From an uncultured Planctomycetota bacterium (GTDB lineage: Bacteria > Planctomycetota > Phycisphaerae > SM23-33), in NCBI GenBank assembly GCA_903892515.1, contig CAITIS010000001.1, positions 77,552-141,551 on the forward strand: a DNA stretch of 64,000 nt. Reading direction: 5' to 3'. The position numbers were made by a program, and so were the translations under genes. The notes under the pieces were generated by a model. It saw nothing but the letters and a program-made list of their open reading frames with translations. It made no database searches and was not told where the DNA came from. Shown piece by piece: positions 25,877-35,115 of the stretch (the stretch's first letter is position 1; every line of letters begins with the position of its first letter).

Positions 25877-28123
25877 CTACTTCACCACCTGCATCTTCGC
25901 CTGGCCCTCGACGCGGCAGCGAGTGCGGCCAAAGCCCTTGCTCTCCACCACCAGCGTCGGCACGGCGCCCTTCTTCCAGTTGGCCAGGCTCAGCAGCGGC
26001 CAGCGCCCCACCGCCACCGGACGGGCCGTCAGCACGCCCTCGGGCTTGTTCATCACCAGTCCGGCCATGGCCAGCGGCAGGCCCATCGTGGCGGCCCCGC
26101 GGCAGTACCACACCAGGTTGTTATTGAGCGTGGTCTCCGTGAAGCACTTGGCGTTTTCCGAGCCGATGCCGTTGGCGAAGACTTGCAGGTTCCAGTACCG
26201 ATCGCTGTTGGCCAGCAGGTTCTCGCCCAGGTACGCGGCCGCACAGTCGCGCCACACGTTCATCGCCACCCATACTTTCTGAATGTCCACCGGGTGACTG
26301 CTGTGCCCGCAGCCATATGGCGTCATGGACTCGCGGCAGGCGTTGACGGCGTCGAGCCTCAACCGCTCGGCCGAGAGCCCCGCCGGCAGGTCGCCGATCA
26401 TCATCAGCGGCAGCAGCCCGTTGGTGGTGTACAGCGAGTAGGCGTCCCAGCCCGGCAGCAACTTGTACGGCAGCGGCTCGTGGCTCCAGGCGTCGAGCAG
26501 GCCCTTGGTCGTCTTGTCCAGGCACACGCCCCAGTGATCGCCCAGCCAGCCGGCGTTGAGCGTCTTGACGGCCTTGGCCACGGCGGCGCGGCAGCTCTTG
26601 GCCAGGGCTGCGTCGCCCGCCTGTTCGAGCATGCCCGCGGCTGCGTGCAGGGCGCCCAGACGCTTGACGCCCAGGTACACGTTGTCACGCCCGTACTGCA
26701 CGGCCGGCGAGGCGTCGTCGATGGTGTTGCTCGTGCCGCGATCGGGGAAACCGTTGCCCTTGGAGTCGCTCCACAGCAGGTACTCCACCAGGGCGCGGAT
26801 GGTGCTGACGTGCCGGCGATACAGCTCGCCCCGGCCGTTCCACTGCCCGTGCCAGTACAGCAGCAGCAGGAAATTGGCGTTCTCCTCCACCGGCATGCCG
26901 TGCGAATACCGCTGGCCATTGCCGGTCCAGCCCGCGCCGATGTCGTGCTGCATGATCCTGCCAGGGAAGTCCAGGTCGCTCTCCACGCGGGCAGCCGGCG
27001 CGGCAGAATCGGGCGCGGCAGCGGCGTGAACGCGCCGCTGGTACCCGGCCGCGTCGTCGGTGCAGTGGGTCCATTCCTCTATGATCATCTCCAGCAACTC
27101 CGGCCAGCAGGTGAAGTAGAACATGGCCTCGTTGTACGTGACGTCCACGGTGGAGTGGAACTGGCAGGAGCCTTCCCACACGACGAACCAGCCCTTGCCG
27201 GTGCTCTTGCACCACAGGCTGCACATGAGATAGCTCTGAAAGGCGATGGCCGTCAGCGATGCCGCCGCGGCCGAGAGACTGCTGAGGGTCCACTGGCTGT
27301 CGAAAAAGCGGCTCTTCTTGAGCAGGCCTTTGTAGTTCTTGCGGACGTAATCGGCCACGGCCGAAACGTCGGGCCAGTGGGCGGTGTACTTGAGCGGCAG
27401 CGCCTGGCCATGACATTCAAACAGGGCGTCGGGGCAGTGGCTGACCAGTGCCAGCCGCACGGTCTGCCGCGCCGCCGGCGCGCTCAGGTCATAGGCGACT
27501 TCTAGGCATTCGCCGTTGACGCGCCAATCGCCTTGGAGCGGCACGATGCGGTCGGTGGCCTGGCCAGTGGACGGAACGCTCCGCTTGGGCGAGCCGAACT
27601 CCGTCGCCGGCGCGTCGGGGCCGAACTTCTCGCCGGTGTTCAGGGCATATTGAAGCTGCACACAGCCATCCTGGGCGGTGACCTTCGCCCCCGGCAGGCT
27701 GATGCCGAATCGCAGCACGCCGCGGCGGTCAACGTCCTTGGCCGGCCGGCTCCAGCGAACTTGGCGTAGGTGCTCTAGGGTGATCTCGACGATGTACGCC
27801 GGAACGATGCTGCCCTTTTCGTCCTGCGGGTAGAACGGGGCGGTGATGTCCACGTTCATCTTCAGGCCGTGGCGGAGGCTGTACGCCTCGTACTGCAGGC
27901 CGGTCATGGTCATCTGCTGATCGACGATGAAGAAGCCCTCGCCCTGCGGGCAAAACGGCAGACACTCCAGGCCGGTTTGGGCGTTCTGCACGCCGATGAG
28001 CAGGCCGGCCTTGTTCTGACACATGAGCCCGAGGCTGCCGTATTGGATCTCGTGGCGGTTGGGGTCGAAGATGATGCTGAACCGGCTGCCCAGGTGGCCG
28101 AGACTGGTCGAAATCAGTGCCAT
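25877..28123 (-). CDS. Large (alpha/alpha)6-type glycoside hydrolase (GH52 / DUF4965-like; family uncertain)
   Basis: STVDVTYNEAMFYFTCWPELLEMIIEEW, RIMQHDIGAGWTGNGQRYSHGMPVEENANFLLLLYWHGQW, GNGFPDRGTSNTIDDASPAVQYGRDNVYLGVKRL. Confidence 0.65.
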   Translation of the reverse strand: MALISTSLGHLGSRFSIIFDPNRHEIQYGSLGLMCQNKAGLLIGVQNAQTGLECLPFCPQGEGFFIVDQQMTMTGLQYEAYSLRHGLKMNVDITAPFYPQDEKGSIVPAYIVEITLEHLRQVRWSRPAKDVDRRGVLRFGISLPGAKVTAQDGCVQLQYALNTGEKFGPDAPATEFGSPKRSVPSTGQATDRIVPLQGDWRVNGECLEVAYDLSAPAARQTVRLALVSHCPDALFECHGQALPLKYTAHWPDVSAVADYVRKNYKGLLKKSRFFDSQWTLSSLSAAAASLTAIAFQSYLMCSLWCKSTGKGWFVVWEGSCQFHSTVDVTYNEAMFYFTCWPELLEMIIEEWTHCTDDAAGYQRRVHAAAAPDSAAPAARVESDLDFPGRIMQHDIGAGWTGNGQRYSHGMPVEENANFLLLLYWHGQWNGRGELYRRHVSTIRALVEYLLWSDSKGNGFPDRGTSNTIDDASPAVQYGRDNVYLGVKRLGALHAAAGMLEQAGDAALAKSCRAAVAKAVKTLNAGWLGDHWGVCLDKTTKGLLDAWSHEPLPYKLLPGWDAYSLYTTNGLLPLMMIGDLPAGLSAERLRLDAVNACRESMTPYGCGHSSHPVDIQKVWVAMNVWRDCAAAYLGENLLANSDRYWNLQVFANGIGSENAKCFTETTLNNNLVWYCRGAATMGLPLAMAGLVMNKPEGVLTARPVAVGRWPLLSLANWKKGAVPTLVVESKGFGRTRCRVEGQAKMQVVK

Positions 28124-28270
28124 GCTCTATTCCTTTGAATTAGGCTGGACAATGTACCGTCCGGGCGTTGGCGTGCCTATAGCCAGTTCGGGCCCGTTGG
28201 GTCAGCGTACGCCGGGGATGGTTCTTGCGTGCTGTAACGCGTTGGTCACGTACTAGCCCGCAAGGGCGTA

Positions 28271-28450
28271 TGAAAGTAGCCCCGCTCCGACCGAAGGGAG
28301 GGCGGGGCGGCGTGCATCAGCATTCGGAGCCCTTCATGGGCGATTGAGGCCCGGAGGCGATCGCCCCGATCGTCAATCGCCCGCAAGGGGCTCTGGTCAA
28401 AGCGTCCTGTTTCCCCGCCCTTGCTGCGCTGCGGGACGGGGCTACTTTCA
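28271..28450. repeat. Compound inverted repeat with 14-nt perfect termini
   Basis: tgaaagtagccccg ... cggggctactttca enclosing further hairpins. Confidence 0.75.
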
Positions 28451-28652
28451 GACGCCCTGTCGGGCTGAAACGGCAGTGTACGCCGGGTGCCATAGGTTGA
28501 GCCGCGGCGTCTTGCGGCTCTACCTATGCACGTCTGAACATGGTCACGCCAACGAAAGCGTGACCCTGCCACCCAACCGTGCCACCCGACGTGGTGCTAT
28601 CGCGGGGCACTCTGTTCTAGCCCTGGCTGCGCTGATGCGTATACTGGCCGGC

Positions 28653-29405
28653 ATGGCCAACGTGACCGAAAAGATCGCCTCGGACCTCGCGGCCTTGGGC
28701 GTTGTGGGCGGCGACGTGCTGCTGGTGCATTCCTCGCTTTCCGCGCTGGGGTACGTCCCGGGCGGTCCGCCGGCCGTCATCGACGGGCTGCTGCGAGCCA
28801 TAGGCCCCGCCGGCACGCTGCTGTTGCCGGGCCTGAGCTACGCCAGCGTCAACGAAAGCCGGCCAAGCTTCGATGTCCGCACGACGCCCTGCTGCGTGGG
28901 CATGATTCCCGAATACTTCCGCACACTCCCGGGCGTGCGGCGCAGCGTTCACCCCACGCATAGCGTCTGCGGCATAGGTCCGCGGGCGGATGAACTGCTC
29001 AGCGATCACCAGCTCGACACCACGCCGGTGGGCCCGCACTCGCCCTTTCGGCGCATCCGGCAAGTCGGCGGCAAGATCCTCATGCTGGGCTGCGGCCTGC
29101 GGCCCAACACCTTCATGCACGGCGTCGAGGAAGTCGTCGAGCCGCCCTACCTCTTGAAAGAGCCCGTGCAGTACCTGATCACGCTGGCCAATGGCGAGAC
29201 CATCATCATGGGCGTGCGGCGGCATAACTTTCACGGGTACATTCAGCGCTACGACCGCGTCGAGGGCCTGCTCTCGACTTCGGAGCTGCGGACGGGGTAC
29301 GTGCTCTCGGCGTATTGCCACCTGCTCGACACCCTCGCCCTGGACGCCAAGGGCCTGGCGGCGTTGCGGCAGGACCCATTTCATTTCGTCGAGAGGGTTT
29401 CCTGA
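28653..29405 (+). CDS. AAC(3)-family aminoglycoside N-acetyltransferase-like protein
   Basis: GDVLLVHSSLSALGYVPGGPPAVIDGLLRAIGPAGTLLLPGLSY, SVHPTHSVCGIG, TTPVGPHSPFRRIRQVGGKILMLGCG. Confidence 0.85.
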   Translation: MANVTEKIASDLAALGVVGGDVLLVHSSLSALGYVPGGPPAVIDGLLRAIGPAGTLLLPGLSYASVNESRPSFDVRTTPCCVGMIPEYFRTLPGVRRSVHPTHSVCGIGPRADELLSDHQLDTTPVGPHSPFRRIRQVGGKILMLGCGLRPNTFMHGVEEVVEPPYLLKEPVQYLITLANGETIIMGVRRHNFHGYIQRYDRVEGLLSTSELRTGYVLSAYCHLLDTLALDAKGLAALRQDPFHFVERVS

Positions 29406-30607
29406 TGGCCGGTTTGTTCCTGATTTTCATGGGCTCGTACGCGGTGCTGAACGTGTACCTGTTTGCCAAGGTGTACTGCGTGTATCCGCAGTTGGGCCGG
29501 CTGCGGATCGCGCTGGCGATCTTCCAGGTGGTCATGGTGGCCGGGCCCGTCCTGGGCCATTACCTGGAGAAGTGGCACTCGCTCTCAACCGCGCGGGCGT
29601 TCAGTTCGGTGGTGTACTGCTGGGCGGTCGTGATCTTCTGGTTCACGCTGCTCATGGCCGCCGGGGACATCTGGAACGCGGGCGTGCGGCTATCGGGGAT
29701 GCACTGGCCCGCTGCCAAGGCGGCGCTGCTGCCGGGGGCTCTGGCCTTGCCCGTCATCGGCGGAATCATCGCGGTCCTGCTGTGCTACGGGCTGTACGAG
29801 GCCCAGAGCATCCGCGTTACGCACCTGGACTTCACGACCCCGGCCTTGGCGAAGGGGCAGTCGATTCGACTGGTCCAGGTGACCGACCTGCACCTGGGCG
29901 AACACATGAACCCGCACCGCTTCGAGCGGATCGTGGAATTGATCCGCCAGCAGCGGCCTGATGTGATTATCAGCAATGGCGACCTGGTGGACACGTCGCT
30001 GGAGAATCTCCGGCCTCAGGCCGCCCTGCTGGCCTCGCTGGAGGCGCCGCTGGGCAAGTTCGCCGTGCTGGGCAATCACGAGTATTACAACGGGCTGGCG
30101 CGCAGCCTGGCCTTCCACGACGCCTGTGGCTTCAAACTGCTGCGCGGGCAATCGACGATGCTTTCGCCACATGTGCGACTGGCGGGCGTGGACGACCCGG
30201 CCGGGCTGAGAACGCGTCAAGAGTGCCACATTGACGAAGCGGCCGCACTGGCCGGGGCGGATGAGCCGCGAGACGAGCAGGGACGGGACGTCCCTGCGAC
30301 ACATGGGCGAGACGCCCATGCTACGAATACAGACCCCCATGCCACGTACACGATCCTGTTGAAGCATCAGCCGCGGGTGAACGAGGAATCCAAGAAGCGC
30401 TTCGACTTGCAGCTTTCGGGCCACACGCACGGCGGGCAGGTGTTCCCGTTCCACCTTTTCACGCGGCTGTTCTACCAGCGGTATAGCGGCCTGTACGAGC
30501 TGGGCGGCAGCCGGCTGTACGTCAACGTTGGCGCCGGCACGTGGGGCCCGCCGCTGCGCGTCCTGGCCCAGCCCGAAGTGACGGTAATTACGCTGTCCAA
30601 CCCCTGA
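29405..30607 (+). CDS. Membrane metallophosphoesterase (YkuE-like)
   Basis: IRLVQVTDLHLGEHM, ISNGDLVD, AVLGNHEYYNGL, QLSGHTHGGQVFPFHLFTRLFYQRYSGLYELGGSRLYVNVGAGTWGPPLR. Confidence 0.9.
   Translation: MAGLFLIFMGSYAVLNVYLFAKVYCVYPQLGRLRIALAIFQVVMVAGPVLGHYLEKWHSLSTARAFSSVVYCWAVVIFWFTLLMAAGDIWNAGVRLSGMHWPAAKAALLPGALALPVIGGIIAVLLCYGLYEAQSIRVTHLDFTTPALAKGQSIRLVQVTDLHLGEHMNPHRFERIVELIRQQRPDVIISNGDLVDTSLENLRPQAALLASLEAPLGKFAVLGNHEYYNGLARSLAFHDACGFKLLRGQSTMLSPHVRLAGVDDPAGLRTRQECHIDEAAALAGADEPRDEQGRDVPATHGRDAHATNTDPHATYTILLKHQPRVNEESKKRFDLQLSGHTHGGQVFPFHLFTRLFYQRYSGLYELGGSRLYVNVGAGTWGPPLRVLAQPEVTVITLSNP
30277..30345. repeat. Palindromic repeat inside the metallophosphoesterase CDS (family I)
   Basis: cagggacgggacgtccctgcgacacatgggcgagacgcccatgctacg, encoding GRDVPATHGRDAHAT in-frame. 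Confidence 0.75.
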
Positions 30608-30720
30608 AATAGGTGCCATGCCTTTACGGCCGTCCACGCCAAAGGCATGTTGGGCGCAAAGAAATCGGCGAGCCACTCTGGCCCGCCGATCTCAAATTCG
30701 ATTCACGTCAATGAGCAGCT

Positions 30721-31410
30721 TTACGCCCTGCGTCGCCGCATCAGCAGCAGGCCGCCGGCTGCCAGCAGGCTCAGCGTCATCGGCTCGGGGGTGACCTGAA
30801 CGTTGTCGAAGACGATCACGCCCATCAGCGGCAAGCTGCTCTCCGCGGCGAACCCCCAGCCGGTGGGGTTCTGCAATGCCGCGGCCAGGTTGCCTGGGAC
30901 GACCGTAATCCAAGACAGGGCGCTGGCGCCCAAGGTCATGCTGCTGGTCGTCCAGGAGGCCGTCGGCATGGGCAGGACGGCACTCGTCATGAACACGCCG
31001 CCGTCGGCGCCCGTCACGCCAAAGTGTATCGGGCCGCAGTTGACCGGCTCATCCAGCACCGGGTCGAGCATCGATACCGACACGGTCGGATTGGCCGTAA
31101 AGTCCACCGAATGGCTTGTCATGCCCAGCAGCGCGGCGTAACCATTGACATCGACCGCACGGAGATCGGCCAGGGAGGAGTAGACACATCCGCCTTTGAG
31201 TCCCCCGACGGGAGACCACACGGCCGGATCGCCGGTGAACGTAAAGTTGCCCGGCGGCACAATCGGGTTCAAGGGCTGCGGCCCGGACCACGCGCCGGTC
31301 ATCCAACCGTCTGCGCCCAGAGGAATGCTGTTCCAGTTTTCCACGTAACCTGCGAAGGTGGGCGCCGCGAGCAGACTAAGAGCAACCAGACACACCAGCA
31401 ATCGAGCCAT
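30721..31410 (-). CDS. PEP-CTERM sorting domain protein
   Basis: MARLLVCLVALSLLAAPTFA...TPEPMTLSLLAAGGLLLMRRRRA. Confidence 0.83.
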   Translation of the reverse strand: MARLLVCLVALSLLAAPTFAGYVENWNSIPLGADGWMTGAWSGPQPLNPIVPPGNFTFTGDPAVWSPVGGLKGGCVYSSLADLRAVDVNGYAALLGMTSHSVDFTANPTVSVSMLDPVLDEPVNCGPIHFGVTGADGGVFMTSAVLPMPTASWTTSSMTLGASALSWITVVPGNLAAALQNPTGWGFAAESSLPLMGVIVFDNVQVTPEPMTLSLLAAGGLLLMRRRRA

Positions 31411-31611
31411 TGCTGCCTCCGTTTCCATTTTGAGCCATGAGCAAGCACATGTGGCCACGCCACACGCATCAGGGAACACCAAACCGGCGGAGCATGCGAA
31501 TCACCGGTTATAGAGCAGAATTCAGTATAGGGAATTCCCTGAATTTGTCAAGAGGTATTGCGCGTCTGTCCCTGACTATGTCTGGGCTGCGCTTTCTGGC
31601 CGCCGGGATTT

Positions 31612-31804
31612 GTCGTGTAACAGGCCCCGGCTTCAGCCGGGGTGCAAGGTGGCCGACAGGCGCAATCAGCCCGTTTCAACGGGCTTGAGGCTGTGCCTTG
31701 AGGCAATGGCTCAAGAGGCAAGACGGTAAGCCCGTTGAAACGGGCTGGCAGAACGTGGGGCAATCCGCTTTACCCCGGCTAAAAGCCGGGGCCTGTTACA
31801 CAAC
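31612..31804. repeat. Compound-hairpin dispersed element family A, copy 2
   Basis: gtcgtgtaacaggccccggcttcagccggggt...taccccggctaaaagccggggcctgttacacaac; internal agcccgtttcaacgggctt / aagcccgttgaaacgggct. Confidence 0.9.
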
Positions 31805-31907
31805 TCAACCAAGGCCCGCGGCAAAAGCACCTCACGGCAGGAATGGTAGTCACACACCCCGTCTGGGCGGTGCCAGCGAGACGCCGGCGCACCCGTTCCC
31901 CGCTCAA

Positions 31908-33287
31908 CTACGCCTGCTGGCAGCGGTTCCGGCCAGCGCCGCGCAATTGGCCCATCGCGTCTATGAACGCCTGGATTTGCTCGGGCGTGTGATTGGTGTT
32001 GGCCATGAAACGCAGCCGGGCGGCCCCACGCGGCACGGCTGGGAAGACGACCGAATCCACGTGAAAGCCGCACTCGCCCAGCTTGGCGGCGTGGCGCTCG
32101 CACATGGCCTCATCCCCCACCAGCACAGGCAGAATGCACGTGTCGCGGCAGGTGACCTGGCAGCCCAGGCCGTCGAAACCCGCCAGCAGCCGCCGCTGGT
32201 TTTCCCACAGCCGGTCGCGACGCCAGGGCTCGTCCACAACCGCGTCCATGGCCTCGGACACCGCCATGGCCTGATCCGGCGGCAGCGTGGACGTAAAGCC
32301 GTACGCCGAGCAGGCATAGCGGAGCATGTCGGCCAGGTACTTCTCGGTGGCCACGAAGCCGCCGATGGCGCCGTAGGCCTTGCTTAGCGTGCCCATGCAG
32401 ATGAGGCGTGGGCTGTTCAGGTTGAAATAGTCGGTAGTGCCGCCGCCGTGGTCGCCCAGGATGCCGGTGGCGTGCGCGTCGTCGATGTACACCAGGGCGT
32501 CGTACTTATCAGCCAGTTGCAGCATGTCGGGCAAAGGCAGGATGTCGCCGTCCTGGCTGAACACGCCGTCGCTGACGATGATCTTCATGTCCGCTCCGCA
32601 GGCGCGGAGCTTTTCTTCCAGGTTGGCCATGTCGCAGTGGCGATAGCTCACCCGGGAGGCCCCGGACATGCGGATGCCCTCGCGAATGCTGATGTGGTTG
32701 AATTCGTCGGAGAAGTACACGTACTTGTAATGCTGCCGTGGCCGGTAGCCGTAAATGCGGGCGATCTTGGACAGCGACACCAGGGCCGTCAGCACGCCCA
32801 TGTTCGTCAGGAAACCGGTGGCGAACAGCACGGCCGACTCCTTCTGCTTCAAGGCCGCCAGTTTGGCCTCCAGATGCTCGTAGATCTCCAGGTTCCCGCC
32901 CAGCAGGCGTGACTCGCAATTGCCCACGCCGTACCGCTCCAGGCCGCGCCGGGCGGCGTCGATGAGCCGCTCGCTGGTGGCCAGGCCCAGATAGTTGTTG
33001 GTGCTGAAGGAAACGACCTGCCGGCCTTCCATGTGGAACGTCGGGGAGGGCAGGCTATCGACGGTGACGATGCGATGGTACGTGCGGCCAAGCATCTGGT
33101 CGCGGATCTCTTCAAACTCATTCACTTCAAACAACTCCTGCTGCACAAAAGTCCCGACACAGTACGGACATCGGCCCGCCGACGCAAGCGTGGCGTGATG
33201 GTTGAAGGTTCTTCTGCCGAGTTTCGCAGGGTGTGCAAGTCCCCGAGTGTATTCTCGCGAGGGGTTTTGCACACGGGCTTCCTGCAA
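31908..33287 (-). CDS. Alpha-oxoamine synthase family PLP aminotransferase (KBL/BioF/SPT-like); start uncertain
   Basis: SFSTNNYLGLATSERLIDAARRGLERYGVGNCESRLLGGNLEIYEHLEAKLA, YIDDAHATGILGDHGGG, LICMGTLSKAYGAIGGFVA. Confidence 0.87.
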   Translation of the reverse strand: MQEARVQNPSREYTRGLAHPAKLGRRTFNHHATLASAGRCPYCVGTFVQQELFEVNEFEEIRDQMLGRTYHRIVTVDSLPSPTFHMEGRQVVSFSTNNYLGLATSERLIDAARRGLERYGVGNCESRLLGGNLEIYEHLEAKLAALKQKESAVLFATGFLTNMGVLTALVSLSKIARIYGYRPRQHYKYVYFSDEFNHISIREGIRMSGASRVSYRHCDMANLEEKLRACGADMKIIVSDGVFSQDGDILPLPDMLQLADKYDALVYIDDAHATGILGDHGGGTTDYFNLNSPRLICMGTLSKAYGAIGGFVATEKYLADMLRYACSAYGFTSTLPPDQAMAVSEAMDAVVDEPWRRDRLWENQRRLLAGFDGLGCQVTCRDTCILPVLVGDEAMCERHAAKLGECGFHVDSVVFPAVPRGAARLRFMANTNHTPEQIQAFIDAMGQLRGAGRNRCQQA

Positions 33288-33384
33288 TACTCACGTGCGT
33301 GGTATTATAGAGGAGGAACGGCCACGGCTTGAACGGTTCTTGAATAAACCGTGTCGCCGGAAGCTAGCAAAAAACTACTAAAGG

Positions 33385-33729
33385 TTGCCAACCACCAGGG
33401 ACCGACGTATAAACCGTGTTGGTTACGCAAGAACGGGCTTTCCCATGAAAAGCGTGCGGAACAGACGCATGGTTATAAAGAATCTGATTGAAGGTGCCGG
33501 AACCCTGATCGACTGGGGCTTGCTGGACCGTTGCGCGCTGTCGACGAAGGATTTTCACTTTATAAGGGATGACCTCAAAGCTATCCAAGCTGACTGGATT
33601 GCTATTGGCAACGATCTGTATCGTGCTGTTGAGTCACAGGCAAAAGTTGAGAAGGAAGGGCCATTCCTGTTCTCTCCGGAAGAATTCCTATCGCCCGAGC
33701 ATGGAAAAGAACGGAAACAAACTCGGTAA
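33385..33729 (+). CDS. Hypothetical protein
   Basis: ORF overlapping the start of the DUF2335-like gene; no recognised motif. Confidence 0.4.
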   Translation: MPTTRDRRINRVGYARTGFPMKSVRNRRMVIKNLIEGAGTLIDWGLLDRCALSTKDFHFIRDDLKAIQADWIAIGNDLYRAVESQAKVEKEGPFLFSPEEFLSPEHGKERKQTR

Positions 33730-34183
33730 GAGAAAACAGGAAGCCTCTCTTAATTCAGTAGGCTCCCAATCTAACGGTGACCAACAGGCCGAATTGGTTT
33801 CCGTGGAGCATCGTGTTAGCAGTTTTAGCGGCCCAATTCCTCCGCCCGAAGTACTCGCTCAATACGAGAGTATTTCTCCAGGCTTCGCGTCACGGATAAT
33901 TAGCATGGCCGAAATCCAATCTAGCCATAGACAAGAATTAGAGAAGGAATCGGTTCGGGGAATCACTAACGATGCCATAGCGTCCAGGCAGGAACGCAGG
34001 TGGGGTCAGGTAATCGGAGGCATCGTCGTGATAGCCGCTATTTTGGCCGCCGTAGCCCTCGGTATTTGGGGCAAGAGCGCATGGGCTAACGCGGCCGGTG
34101 GAGCAATTGGCGGCATTTCCTTGGTCGGAGTTATAATTGCGTTTATGACTGGGAAGTCGAGCGCCAACGAGAAATCAACGTAG
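33701..34183 (+). CDS. DUF2335-like predicted membrane protein
   Basis: FSGPIPPPEVLAQYESISPGFASRIISMAEIQSSHRQELEKE...QVIGGIVVIAAILAAVALGIW...GGAIGGISLVGVIIAFMTG. Confidence 0.8.
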   Translation: MEKNGNKLGKRKQEASLNSVGSQSNGDQQAELVSVEHRVSSFSGPIPPPEVLAQYESISPGFASRIISMAEIQSSHRQELEKESVRGITNDAIASRQERRWGQVIGGIVVIAAILAAVALGIWGKSAWANAAGGAIGGISLVGVIIAFMTGKSSANEKST

Positions 34184-34311
34184 ACTGTCCTGCCGTATTT
34201 CTGCAACCCTCCTTGTATTGCCCAGCCAGAGTGAACCACTGCCAAACAGCGCGTAAGGGCATGGCACCATGCGCGGGCGAGACGCCCGCGGCACGGAGAA
34301 CGCCCGTGTCA

Positions 34312-35115
34312 TCAGCGTTGGCTACTCTTCTTGGACGTGGCCAGGCGCAGCACCGATTTGAAGGGCTGGCTCAGGGCTTCGCCGGACATGGGGGCCAGCA
34401 CCGAGCTGCCGGTGATGAACATGGCCTCCATGGCCAGGGCGGCTTCGGGCGGCAGGAGCTGGGCGATGTTGATGTCGCCCTGGGCGGCGCCGCGTCGCAC
34501 CATTTCGCAGATGATCGTGCCGGACAACTCGGCCGACGTCAGGCCCGCGCCGTCAGGGCCAAAGACGTTCTCCAGCTCGATCAGCGGGATGGGCACCTTG
34601 CCTTCGGGGGCGTTGGCGTAGCACACGTTCAAGGCGGCGTTGCGGATGACCAGCCGGTTGACGCGAATTCGCATCGGCGGCGTGCTGGGCTTCGTGGAGG
34701 GGGCGAACTTGCCCTGGATGGTCTGCAAGAAGACCAGCACGTTGCTGCCGCCCTGGCCCGGTTGCAGCCGGACGACGGGCCGGTCGATCTCCAGCAGGTT
34801 CACCTGCACCGGCCCGTTCTTGATGGTGCGAAAGTCCATGGCCACGTGGGCCTGAGCCAGCCGCAGCAGATTCTGCTGGGGGTCATAGCCCGCGGGGTTG
34901 CCGATGGACAGCGAGTACAGGTCCAAGCTGCCCGCCAGCGGCGAGAGCGAAACCGAGCCGACCTCGCTGCGGACGTTGGCGGCCCATTGCAGCCCGGTGG
35001 TCAGGGCCCGCCCGGCCAGGCGGTCGAGATACAACCACGTCAGGCTGACGGTCACGATCAACAGCAAAAGCCCGCCCAGGATCAGGCGCACGACCCACTT
35101 CTTGAGTTTCTTCAT
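34312..35115 (-). CDS. AsmA-like single-pass membrane protein
   Basis: MKKLKKWVVRLILGGLLLLIVTVSLTWLYLD...VGSVSLSPLAGSLDLYSLSIGNPAGYDPQQNLLRLAQAHVAMDFRTI. Confidence 0.6.
   Translation of the reverse strand: MKKLKKWVVRLILGGLLLLIVTVSLTWLYLDRLAGRALTTGLQWAANVRSEVGSVSLSPLAGSLDLYSLSIGNPAGYDPQQNLLRLAQAHVAMDFRTIKNGPVQVNLLEIDRPVVRLQPGQGGSNVLVFLQTIQGKFAPSTKPSTPPMRIRVNRLVIRNAALNVCYANAPEGKVPIPLIELENVFGPDGAGLTSAELSGTIICEMVRRGAAQGDINIAQLLPPEAALAMEAMFITGSSVLAPMSGEALSQPFKSVLRLATSKKSSQR

Noticed and set aside
25697-27505. 602-aa plus-strand ORF
   Set aside because: Shadow ORF antisense to the SGNH and glycoside hydrolase genes; low-complexity His/Arg/Gln/Val composition.
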